From: Nemertoderma westbladi
Lineage: Eukaryota; Xenacoelomorpha; Nemertodermatida; Nemertodermatidae
Assembly: GCA_032718475.1 (NCBI GenBank)
Contig: JAUCBJ010000780.1
Span: 1-56,890 of the forward strand
DNA: 56,890 nt
Direction of reading: 5' to 3'
Under the pieces are notes generated by a model. The model did not search any database. It saw nothing but the letters and a program-made list of their open reading frames with translations, and was not told where the DNA came from. Every line of letters begins with the position of its first letter. Positions within the stretch are counted from its first letter, which is position 1. The position numbers and the translations under genes are program-made. Below, piece by piece: positions 24,352-33,890 of this stretch.

Positions 24352-24473
24352 CCGCGCCAGGCTGCCAGGATTCTCAATGCGCGCCACACGCCCCTGTTCC
24401 TTCGCGCCAGGATCCTAAATGCGCGCCACACGCCCCTGTTCCTTCGCGCCAGGATCCTAAATGCGCGCCACAC
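24352..24473. repeat. 42-bp tandem repeat, 2-3 copies
   Basis: Units run GCGCGCCACACGCCCCTG, TTCCTTCGCGCCAGGATCC, TAAAT. The first copy is diverged. It shares GCGCGCCACACG with the 31-bp array 450 bp away. Confidence 0.9.
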
Positions 24474-24834
24474 ATGTTGAGCAAACTCTACATAAATTCC
24501 CCTCTGATTCCAGGTTAAATTTTCATAAAATGTTCAAAAACTCTGAATGAAAACAGTTAAACCGATGTGCAGAGGCTGATCAACGAGTATCTTATTGTAT
24601 TGTTATACCAATACGAAGCTACTCAAATTCCTAGTTGCACACCTAGTAATTCAACTGGTACTCCCCCCCCCCCAACATCCAATAAAAGGCTGAGAGGACC
24701 CCGGCGGGGCTCGACTGCAGGCCAGATTGGCTGATTGGGATGAGTGAGGGTGTCGATGTAGTGCAGTCTGTAGTGTAAGTTCCCTACAGCCATACTTGTA
24801 TGTAGTTCAGTTCCCTACAGCTGTACAGTCCTAC

Positions 24835-25644
24835 CTGGAAGAGACTGTATTTGCTGGGGTCTTCGGTCCCCATATCGTATTTATTCAAGGCCTCGCCGAC
24901 AACCATCGCGGCGCAGTCCGAATTCCCTACCAACAAGGTCTTGTAGGGGTTCCCGGGACTCAGGTTCCCCCCGTAGACCTTCAGCAACCCCCCGGCGTCC
25001 GGCCCCCCGTCGTGTCGCTGGAAGTCACGGATCTTTTGGTCGATCTTCTGTTGTCGTCGTCGGTCCAACACCGCCTGCGGGTTGCTAATCGTCCGAGTGA
25101 ACCCGGATTCCGGAATGTCGGAGAACAAACGTTTCCCGTCCTCCTCTAAATAATCGTTTGTTTCAATCGGTTCAGTTTCTACTAATTTTTTCCCTTTTGT
25201 TTGTTGCTTTTTCGCCGCTTTTTTTGGTTTAGTGACCGGTTTTTTCGATGTTGCTACGGGTTTCAGTAACATCCGGCCTTCCCGATCGTCTTCGTTCCAA
25301 CCTAGTTGGACAAACAGCGGGAATTCGTCGTCTTCCAACTGGCGTTCGTCACCGTTCGCGTGGGTGTCGAACAACGAGTAGCGTTCGCTACTCAAGAGAC
25401 GCAAATCGGGGCGGAACTTCTCCAAGAGAACGTCGACGACATCTGCGGTAGTCGCAGTAGATGAAACACGGACGCATTTAGTGAGGATGTTCTTATCGTC
25501 CTCCTGGTAATAGAAACGCATGACTCCGTGGAATTCGAGGTATTCGTTGGGCATGCTGAGTTCGAATAAATCGTAACGGTTCGCGTTCCATTCCTGAATC
25601 TGCAGGATCAGTTCGTCTTTCTGGAGTTGTAATCTTCTATCCAT
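24835..25644 (-). CDS. AFDN: Afadin (canoe) exon 1: start codon, RA1 domain, first half of RA2
   Basis: Encodes residues 1-270. The ATG at 25644 is followed by a helix and the hallmark NANRYDLFEL, EFHGVMRFYYQ, CVRVSSTATTADVV and EKFRPDLRLLSS of the first Ras-association domain (about 38-135), including RYSLFD and GWNEDDREGRMLLKP. A lysine-rich linker (KKPVTKPKKAAKK) follows. SGFTRTISNPQAVLDRRRQQK is conserved family sequence before RA2. RA2 begins near 218 (GGLLKVYGGNLSPGNPYKTLL) and is cut by the intron at SLFQ. The donor is CAG/GTAGGA at 24835/24834. The exon length is 810 nt, phase 0, joining exon 2 in frame. The start fits the usual length of the afadin N-terminus. No promoter element is obvious, and 25645-25800 is rich in GCAGTGCAGTAC-like short repeats. 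Confidence 0.93.
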
Positions 25645-26084
25645 TGTGCATTGCAGTGCAGTACAGCAGTACCGGTACAGACCTAGTGCAGTATTAACTG
25701 TATTACCGTATTAGCATAGCAGCATAGGCACTAGGCTGCTAGGCAGATTACAGGATTAGTCTGTTAGTTACCGGTAGGTAGTTTATGATTCAGACAGGCG
25801 TCAGTCTGTCATCAGGAAGTAAGAAGTTCAGAGCAACAAATTAATTGATATTGAATAAATTTAATTTAATAATTAATAAATTAAGTACTACAAAAATACA
25901 CCAAATATAGTACTGTAATAGGCCTACAGCTACAATGACAAAATGATAATGAAATATCAATTATTATGATAAGAGGGCATTGATTTTTTATGTCCGTTCT
26001 TTTGACTTTTTTGTCCGCCTTTTTTTTACGAATTGGGCATAATGATTTTGTCGGCCGCTGAATGACTTTTTATGTATGCATTTC
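25645..26084. other. Upstream of afadin start, probable 5' UTR/promoter region
   Basis: The first 150 bp upstream of the ATG are rich in short palindromes (TACCGGTAC near 25672, TGCATTGCAGTGCAG) and are moderately GC-rich; the rest is AT-rich. I see no TATA box at a convincing distance and no other gene. Confidence 0.3.
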
Positions 26085-26400
26085 TTCAAATTGTCAGACT
26101 GCTGATTTCTGGACTGTCAGACAGTTGATTTCGCCATGAATGTGCCAAAACATTGAAATTTTTTGATTTCTGAACTGTCGGACTGTTGATTTCACTATGC
26201 CTGTGCCAAAACATTCAAAATTTGTTGATTTCTGGACTGTCAGACACTTTAATTTACAATACTTGTGGGAAACATTCAAAATTTGATGATTTCTAGACTA
26301 GGCCTATGATATAGATTTCCATATGTGACTGTGGTAAAAAAAAGCTCTAAATTTAATAATTTCTGGATGTTGTCGATAATAGATTTCCATATGACTGTAG
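26085..26400. repeat. ~61-bp tandem repeat, 4-5 diverged copies
   Basis: Units start with TTGATTTCTGGACTGTCAGA and end with GTGCCAAAACATTCAAAATT. Divergence between copies is high, especially in the last ones. The open frame on the minus strand (MFWHIHGEI-like) follows the period and is not a gene. Confidence 0.75.
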
Positions 26401-26447
26401 CAAAACAGTCATTTTATAGTAAAAAACAATTACCAATTAATGGAAAT

Positions 26448-27432
26448 GGTGGCCGGCTATTCGAACCAAAACAATAAAAGATCACTTTTCCAATGAGGGA
26501 AATGAGCAGGTTACAGAGGCGGCCTTTTCTAACCAAAGCAATAAACGGACACACTAAATGAGGATAAGGAGCAGTAACATAGTATGAGTCTGTTTTTATT
26601 TTTATTTCATATTTTGTGCCATATTTCGTCATACCAATTCTATCTGTGTGTTATTGAGGGGCGACAACTGTAAGTGTTCCCTTGTACCTGTTTATACTCG
26701 TGCAATAACCTAGTTGTTTTTTATTACCATATGTTTTTCTCCTCTGTATTAAACATTTGTGATTAAATAATAATAATAATAATAATAACAGAGTCGGGCA
26801 TTTCTAAGCCAAAACAATAAACAATAACATTACAAATTAACGGAAATGAGCAGGTTACAGAAAATGGCTTTTCTAACCAAAACAATAAAAGAATACTTTA
26901 CAAATATGGGAAATGAGCAGATTACAGAGGCGGGACTTTCTAACCAAACAATTGACGATTACTTTTACAAATTGAGGGAAAGGATCAGGTTACAGAGGCA
27001 GGCTTTTCTAACCAAAACAATAAACGGTCACTTTAGCAAATGAGGGAAAGGAGCAGGTTACAGAATATGGCTTTTCTAACCAAAACAATAAAAGGTCACT
27101 TTACCAATGGTGGGAAAGGAGCTTGTTACATAGACGGTATTTTCTAACCAAAACAATAAACGATAACATTAACAATTTATGGAAAGGAGCAGGTTATAGA
27201 AAATGGCTTTGCTAACTAAAACAATAAAAGATCACTTTTACCTATTCAGGGAAAGGTGCAGGTTACATAGACGGTCTTTTCTAACCAGAACAATAAACTA
27301 TTACTTTTACCCTATAAACAATTAACCTTTACTTTTACAAATTGAGGGAAAGGATCAGGTTACAGAAGCAGGCTTTTCTAACCAAAACAATAAACTGTCG
27401 CTTTACCAAATGAGGGAAAGGAGCAGATTCAG
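26448..27432 (+). repeat. ~68-bp tandem repeat of the GAGCAGGTTACAG family
   Basis: Thirteen or so imperfect units read GGGAAAGGAGCAGGTTACAG, then CTTTTCTAACCAAAACAAT and AAACGGTCACTTTACC. Unit length varies around 68-70 bp. Single copies of the same core occur at 190-258, 1047-1106 and 1620-1690. A TAA microsatellite sits at about 26767-26787. Confidence 0.85.
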
Positions 27433-27681
27433 GTGATTTTTGTTGAACAAAATTCAGCAATAAGGATAGACCTGCGGAATTTCGACCATGGCAACTTTCC
27501 AATGGAGCTTCGCCCTGCGACGAATTCCTGAAACCACAAAACTACTTCCGTGCTCCACTGGCAAGTAAAACACAAGGGAAAACTGGTGAGAAAATTCTAG
27601 ATGGTAAAGTGTGTTATAACAAAAACTCGATTTATCTTTTAGACTCTAATCATTCACATTATCTAAAGGTCTCTATGAGGG

Positions 27682-28215
27682 ATGGACGTATCGATTACAC
27701 CAATCGAGTTGACCCAGGTTGAAGACGGAATCTGGAACATCGAGGTCACGATCCAGGGGATGAATTTGGGAATATTCAGGATCGGTGTCCGAGTTGATCG
27801 ATCTCAATACGACACTTACGAGGAGTTGTTCCACGCCATCGCTTACGTCGCGATACAAGCAGCTCTCAAATAGATGGATCCCGAACCACCAACATCGAGC
27901 GGGAATGATTGTTGCACCGACTCCAGATCGGGTCGGGAACTCGACATCCAAGACGTTGCCCATAAACTCGGAACCCTTAAAAAGTTCTCGTTACGAGATC
28001 CAACACTAGAATCGAAACTCTTATGAAACATTCTAACTCCTCCATCGAAAAATATCCACTATCAATCCAAGAAAGTCCAGGATGCTATCCGGAACTATGA
28101 GTCGTCTACTGGTGCCTACAACCACCTGATCCCCATCGATGATAGCGAAAACAAACCGAAACTCGAGGAACATCTGCGACACCTCGACGAGTTCCGGAAC
28201 CAACACACCCAGTGA
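27682..28215 (+). pseudogene. Unrecognised coding-like frame broken by two in-frame stops
   Basis: One reading frame of 178 codons runs from ATG at 27682 to TGA at 28213-28215. It is interrupted by TAG at 27871 and TGA at 28024. Segment one is 63 residues (MDVSITPIELTQVEDG, then NIEVTIQGMNLGIF). Segment two starts with ATG immediately after the TAG (MDPEPPTSSGNDCC, then LDIQDVAHKLGTLKKF). Segment three has SKKVQDAIRNYESSTGAY and LEEHLRHLDEFRNQ. Composition is protein-like (mixed charged and hydrophobic, moderately GC-rich) and unlike the flanking repeats. The contiguous frame suggests a decayed single gene. Alternatives are consecutive small ORFs or stop readthrough. I do not recognise the family, and no neighbour explains it. 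Confidence 0.45.
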
Positions 28216-28386
28216 TTATCCAACTCGTCAAGAGGTATGAAGAACAATCACATCGTACACTGTAAACCCGGTTTCCTGCTTTTACCATAAACATCACACG
28301 CAAGTTTTATGTTAAAAATGTGAAATTATCATGTTGAAACAAGTATAATTATATAGTCAGCGTTGGAATAAAATATTTATTGTCTT

Positions 28387-28437
28387 TACTACTACAGTAC
28401 TACTACGTCGAGCGAACTCGGACAGTGGAAATGAGAT
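28387..28437 (-). mobile_element. Very short LINE 3' tail fragment
   Basis: GTCGAGCGAACTCGGACAGT and GGAAATGAGAT are identical to the 3' end of the LINE at 41466, including its stop region, and are preceded by a TACTACTAC tail. It is a severely 5'-truncated insertion of the same family, minus orientation. Confidence 0.7.
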
Positions 28438-29990
28438 TGTTAGCGCATTTGACAAAAAATATGTTCTTCAATCTCAATTTCATATCCTGTGACTCTTTTT
28501 TGATTACGCTGAAAACACATGCAGATAAGCTTTAACCGTCTAGTCTGATACAAAGAACGGAATGGCGCTAGTAGACCTTCAACGAAGGGCCGCTCAATGT
28601 ATCGGTTGATTCTACCCCTTTTTCCCTTCATGTATAGATTTGCTCTATATTTCACTTAGTTCAATACGGTATTTGATTATCTATTGTATTTAACTGAGAT
28701 ATGATACCGGAGGGTGTGGCAACACAGTATAACAAGCAAATGACTGACTAATTAATTATGTAAGGACTCAAGTAACTGTGTTTCCCTTTAGAGGAAACGT
28801 ATTGTAACTTGTCTTTGGTCCAATTATATTGATATCGCTACAGTATTCAATTTGTGACAACTCTCAATCTTTGCTTACAATAATGGTCTGAAATATCGCC
28901 ATATATTAATTATTTAGTAAGTCAGAGGTATGACAACACAAATCTGATACAATTGTCCAGATTATCACTGATACTTAATTATAGTGACCCACCTGTTGTG
29001 GCGCGTGTAAAACTTTCTTGATTCCGTAATATCGGCGATATATTAAGCAAATAGTAACAATAAATTGAGTTTACTTAGCAGAATATCAGATATAACAATA
29101 CGTAAATAAAGTTCAATTATTAACAATTAGACTTAGACATTAGACCAGGACATGACCAAGGACATGTAATATTTGCCAGTCATTAAAACCTGACTAGCGC
29201 ATTAAAGCCCTGCATGTGAGGTGTAATTTCACTGCAGCGCAACATGTACACAGTGAGCAAAGCATTTAACCAACCTAGCTTATATATCAAATTAACTGTA
29301 ATAGAATAACACAACCAATGGGGAATTATCATATGTAGGATATGCGTATAATGGAGGTAGGATGTTTAATGTAAATAGGGCGTGAGGAAGCAAATGCTTT
29401 TAAAGCCCGTACACACAATAAATAAAATTAACGGAGACATATGTAAAATATATATATGAAATTGTACTGTACACATAAATAAAATATTGACTGACTGGGT
29501 TAAAACACAGGGTTTTAGGTAAAACTGAACGTAATCGGGACCGCACAAAGTAGTATGATAATAGGCTGGGAAAAAAAGCGTTAGTTCAAATTAGTATTAA
29601 AATTTTTATTAAAATTCCCGGTCAGGATAGTCCATCGGCATGTATATAAGTTTAAAAATTAATCTCAATACCGGGTCCGGGTGTATCAGCTTCATCAGGC
29701 CAAATTATAAAATTATGAACTAGGTATTGTGGTATATAAAGTTAAAAACAAAAACAAAATTAGAGATTTGGGGTATAACAGTGGACAATTAAAGCTATAG
29801 TAAATTATAGAAAAAATGCAATGCAGCAACAGCAACTGAGGTAGTAAAAAATCAAACGATTATTGGGAACATGGTGTAAAATAAATAAATAAATAAAAAT
29901 TATATATAGGTAAAAAGTTCTGTATTAGGTGTTGTCTCCCAAAACAACAAATAACAGTTCAATAAAGATAGTTATATTATATTATATTAT
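28438..29990. other. AT-rich intergenic stretch, nothing identified
   Basis: About 1.5 kb of AT-rich sequence with no coding-like frame, tandem array or recognisable element. The last few hundred bases (from about 29560) may be 3' UTR of the CR1-like LINE next to it. Confidence 0.4.
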
Positions 29991-30000
29991 CACTGTACAA

Positions 30001-30615
30001 TTAGTTAGGATATAGTATAAACTTTAAAAATACATTGCAGCAGCGTATAGTATAAACTTTAAAAATACATTGCAGCAGCGGAGAGGGTAGGGAGAAGTGT
30101 GAATCTGAGAGTGTGTGTTTGTGGGGAGAGGGGGGGGGAGAGTTGATCCACCAGGAAGGGGTGAACTTTAATGGAAGGTTATGGTAATGTTCGTTTAGTC
30201 GGTGTTTAAAAACATTCAGTGACGGCGACGATATGACGGATTCAGATAACGCATTCCACGGTTCTACAACTCGGAAATGGAATGTTGAGTTCCGCTGAAG
30301 TAGACGCGCTCTGGGTTTGGACAGTTTTTTAGAGTGTCCTCTGAGACCATCGCTGGGCGCGAGTGTGAGTACAGCGGAGCAGTCGACATCCTCCATCCCG
30401 GATAGGTAGCGAAATACCTGGATTAGGTCCGCCCTGTGTCGGCGGTATTCCAATGTTGGAAGACCCAATTCTCGCAACCGTGTTGGATACGGTTTGTCTC
30501 GCATACTCCGGACTAACCTCGTTGCACGGCGCTGCACTGACTCTAATAGCCTGATTTCGCCAATGCGATGAGAGTAGGATACGCCTATAATGGCACTAGA
30601 TGGCGTCAAAACCAT
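30001..30615 (-). mobile_element. CR1/L2-type LINE, C-terminal end of reverse-transcriptase ORF
   Basis: A minus-strand frame has the typical C-terminal domain of CR1/L2-group polyproteins: IRLLESVQRRATRLV, RLRELGLPTLEYRRHRADLI, then FRVVEPWNALSESVI, PSLNVFKHRLNEH. The upstream reverse-transcriptase and endonuclease parts are missing, so this is a 5'-truncated copy. The last 35 residues are read through a tandem duplication of about 36 bp (TATAGTATAAACTTTAAAAA twice at 30008-30080) and are probably not native. A stretch with TTTATTGAACTG on the minus strand follows as a short 3' UTR. Confidence 0.8.
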
Positions 30616-30639
30616 CAGTAAAGCATGGCTTAACTGAAA

Positions 30640-31501
30640 CAGGCAGTATTATATCGTAACCAACTTTATCATATCCTTCAGGATCCTTACAGTTGTGGGG
30701 CTTGATGGGGGATGGCCACGAAGTCTTCTCATTAGTTCTTCTTCTCCCACTTGTTTTATGTAATCTCCGAGGTTTTTACGGATTGCATCTTCTTGTCCTG
30801 TTTGAGTCTCGGGTTCAGTCTGCGTGTATCCTTCAACATCTCGGGTATCGATCAGGGATGGGTGGTCAGCGCCCAGAACGAAGCGGGTCCTAGTTACAGG
30901 ACCAGATTTGCCCTAGTAAGAGGGTCTATGTAGCCACAGGTGGCACCTCTTCTATGCTTCATGGAGGTGCAAGTTTTCTTGATCAATGACCTAGAATACC
31001 TGACCTGACCTGATATTCTCTATACTGACTCGCCTTTCTCTCAGCCCACCCTGCTTCCCTATCGGCCCGCTCTCTACAATCAATCGCCAACTTCCGTTCT
31101 CTCTCTAAGGAAGCGCTCTTCTCTTCTAGACGCCGTTCCAACTCCTTTTGATCCAATGCAAGCAGGTCTAGCTGACACACCGCATCTAATTCCATCATTC
31201 CATCTTGCTTTTACGGAGGATTTTGTGGACTTTTCGGTAACGAAGGACTTCCGTCGCCCACTAATTTTACTAATTTTGCTGGCCGTTTCGGCCCTACTGA
31301 TGGATGACACCAAATCCTCTGGGTTTACCTTGGGACTGGTGTCGTTCAAACCCGCCCTTCCCACTGATTCTATCCCCCGTGTATCGACCAGATAGGTCCC
31401 TACGTACACTCTATCTACCACTACCACCCCAAATCGCTTTAGTTCAAACAGTTGAGTGGCGACCTCCCGTGCCCTCTGGTTCGCAGGTTCTCCATGCCTA
31501 A
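30640..31501 (-). pseudogene. Decayed coding fragments with coiled-coil, family unknown
   Basis: Minus-strand fragments precede the CR1-like ORF. One (31501-31190) reads ANQRAREVATQLFELKRFG, then YLVDTRGIESVGRAGLND and a Ser/Lys-rich stretch. A second, in another frame (31198-30983), reads ALDQKELERRLEEKSASLER and CRERADREAGWAERKA, a charged heptad-like coiled coil. A third (about 30900-30670) contains LGADHPSLIDTRDVEGYTQT and NLGDYIKQVGEEELMRRLRG. The pieces may be gag or ORF1 debris of a retroelement with frameshifts between them. The relation to the downstream LINE is not shown by sequence. Confidence 0.35.
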
Positions 31502-31767
31502 ATCGGGCTAAATACTGAGTTTATTGGTGAACTTTACTGTTGTTAATTGACTGATGTTAAATATACTGACTGACTACTGTAGTACCAGAAGCATAGCATA
31601 CACTATAAATGGAATGAATGCCAACTGGTTGCACAAAGCGCGTGACCGGTATTATATGGGGAAAATATACTGCCTATAATAGGCTAACACATTTCATTAG
31701 CCACTGGTCGATACAGCTATCTAAAGTGACAGATGCCACACTCCCATTGGTTACCTTTGACTCAACC

Positions 31768-31772
31768 CAGCT
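31768..31772. repeat. Target-site duplication of BEL/Pao element, left copy
   Basis: CAGCT directly precedes the 5' LTR and is repeated at 39795-39799 directly after the 3' LTR. Five bases is the usual BEL/Pao duplication length. Confidence 0.9.
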
Positions 31773-31891
31773 TGTGACAATCCCCATAGTATACTGTACG
31801 TTAATTGAAGGACTACATTGTGTAATATGTAATGTATATTGGTTGGTTAAGGCAAACAGCTGGTTATATACATTTTGAGTTAGTGCCTTAA

Positions 31892-33668
31892 CCCTTTCCG
31901 GCCGACTGTATATTTTTGTATACACTGAATTTATTTCACTACGGATTGCATAATATTAACTAATTATAGTTGGTTTCATCCAATTGTGGCACTATCACAC
32001 TTCCTTTATTTATAAATTACCGATTCTGATTGGATAATTGTAGTAGAAGGCTTCAATGAACGATTTTAGATGCCGTGTTTTCAGGTATTGACATGATGAC
32101 TACCTGGTATAGGAAAGATGGTTATTTAAACGCTTTGGCAAAGCGATATTGAGAATTTTGATTGGGTATTCCAAAGATGGATTGTCCAATGAGATAATAA
32201 TACTTCCAGGATAAACTTTACAGTACATGTAGGCTGGTAGTGTTATTGATAAATCACTGTATACATTTGTCTACGTTAGATTTATAAAGTTGGGGAGTAG
32301 AAGTGGTGCAGCCACAGTTGTGGAGTAGATGTGGTGCAGCACCGTTGGGGAGTAGATATGATTCAGCCACCGTTTGGGTGATGTGGTGCATCCACCATTG
32401 GGGTGTAGGCCTAGATGTGGTGCAGCCACCATAGGGGAGTCGATGTTGACCATTGAGGTTTAGATGTGGCGCAGCCACCATGGGGAGTAGATGTTGACCA
32501 TAGGGTAGTAGAGGTGATGCAGCCACCATTGTGGATAGATGTGGTGCAGTCACCATTGTGGAGTAGATGTGGCGTAGAACCATAGGGGAGTAGATGTTGA
32601 CCATTGGGCCTTGGGAGTAGAAGTGATGCAGCCACTATTGGGGAGTAGATGTGGCGCAGTCATTATTGGGCCTTGGGAGTAGATGTAATGCAGCCACAAT
32701 GGGGAGTAGATGTGGCGGAGTCACCATTGGGGAGTAAATCTAGCACACCCACCATTAGGGAGTAGATGTGATGCAGCCACTATTTGGGAGTAGATGTGGC
32801 GCAGTCACCATTGGGCCTTGGGAGTAGATCTGATGCAGCCACTAATGGGGAGTAGATGTGTCGCAGTCACCATTGGGGAGTAAATCTGGCGCACCCACCA
32901 TTGATAAGTATATGTGGTGCATCCACCATTGGGGAGTAGATGCTGACCATTGATGAGTAGATGTGGTGCAGCCACCATAGTGGAGTAGATGCTGACCATT
33001 GGTGAGTAGATGTGGTGTAGCGACCAATGGAGTAAATGTTGACCATTGGGGAGTAGATGTGGTGTAGCCACCATATGGAGTAGATGTTTACCATTGGGCC
33101 TTGGGAGTAGATGTGATTCAGCCACCATTGGGGAGTAGATGTGGTGCAGCCACCGTTGGGGAGTAGATGTTGTACACCCACAGTATACAGGCAGGGCAGA
33201 TAGACATACAAACAATTGAAAAAAGTCAGTCAATACTGTTTTTTTCAAACTTGAACAAAACTGACAGAAAAAAACCTTCACTGTATAATTCTTCATTTTA
33301 AGTTTGGCAAATTTCACAGTATTGACAGCTTTTTATTACCAAAAAACATAATTTAAATTTTTATAATTAAAATTGCCTGCTCGTTGCATGCTTTGTTTAT
33401 TCTACATATATATATATATAGAGAGAGAGAGAGAATATACGATTTATGTATGTAAGTACTTACAATCTAGAGTTCGTATACAAAAGTATACATTGGGAAC
33501 ATGTTTCATATACCTAACGTATACTTTTGTATGCAATAAAAAAAACAACATTGGAAATAATTTTTTGAAAATTTTTTCATCGAAAATTATTATTTGGTGT
33601 ATAATTAACCCATTAACAAGACCAACCAATTTTTTTTCCTAAATTAAATTAATTCAGGCCGGAAAGGG
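31892..33668. mobile_element. piggyBac-like non-autonomous element inside the 5' LTR
   Basis: 1,777 bp bounded by perfect 12-bp inverted ends, CCCTTTCCGGCC and GGCCGGAAAGGG, and flanked on both sides by TTAA (31888-31891 and 33669-33672). TTAA duplication with CCC/GGG termini is the piggyBac signature. No transposase frame is present, so it depends on an element elsewhere. Internal subterminal palindromes (GTATACAAAAGTATAC near 33478 and GTATACTTTTGTATG near 33520) could be transposase sites. Removing it and one TTAA restores an LTR of exactly the partner's length. Confidence 0.85.
32290..33178. repeat. ~28-bp imperfect minisatellite inside the piggyBac-like element
   Basis: About 30 diverged units of the type GGGGAGTAGATGTGGTGCAG plus CCACCATT. 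Variants end in TTGACCATTGGGG, or begin with GGCCTTGGGAGTAG. Minus-strand frames rich in HHIYSPMV are by-products of the repeat. The array makes up half of the element. Confidence 0.85.
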
Positions 33669-33820
33669 TTAATATTGGTGAAGTATATTAGTATTATGAT
33701 GAGTATTAGTATTAGGAGTGTATAAGAATTATTGATATATGTTACTTAGTTTTTGATTATAGACATTTTTGGATTGTAGAAAATTACCGAACCAGTGTTT
33801 TATATACTTGAACTGCCACA

Positions 33821-33838
33821 TGGTCCTTCGAACCGGAT
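33821..33838 (+). promoter_or_regulatory. Primer-binding-like site of BEL/Pao element
   Basis: TGGTCCTTCGAACCGGAT directly follows the LTR. Its complement ends in CCA and contains GGTTCGAAGGACCA, the T-arm/acceptor end expected of a tRNA primer. Which tRNA is not determined. Confidence 0.75.
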
Positions 33839-33890
33839 CTGATGTTTTTTCTGTTGTCGTTATCGTGGGTTGTTGCGGGTATAAGCCAAA

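Larger units (their letters stand above)
31773..33820 (+). repeat. 5' LTR of BEL/Pao element, split by an insertion
   Basis: The LTR is present as 31773-31891 plus 33669-33820. It starts TGTGACAATCCCC and ends GAACTGCCACA. After removing the inserted element and one TTAA it is 267 bp, the same length as the 3' LTR, and differs from it at one base (GTTAATTG here, GTAAATTG there). Confidence 0.92.

Noticed and set aside
32254-33317. Several minus-strand frames rich in HHIYSPMV and APHLLPNGQ
   Set aside because: By-products of the ~28-bp array in the piggyBac-like element. Frames overlap and have no conserved domain.
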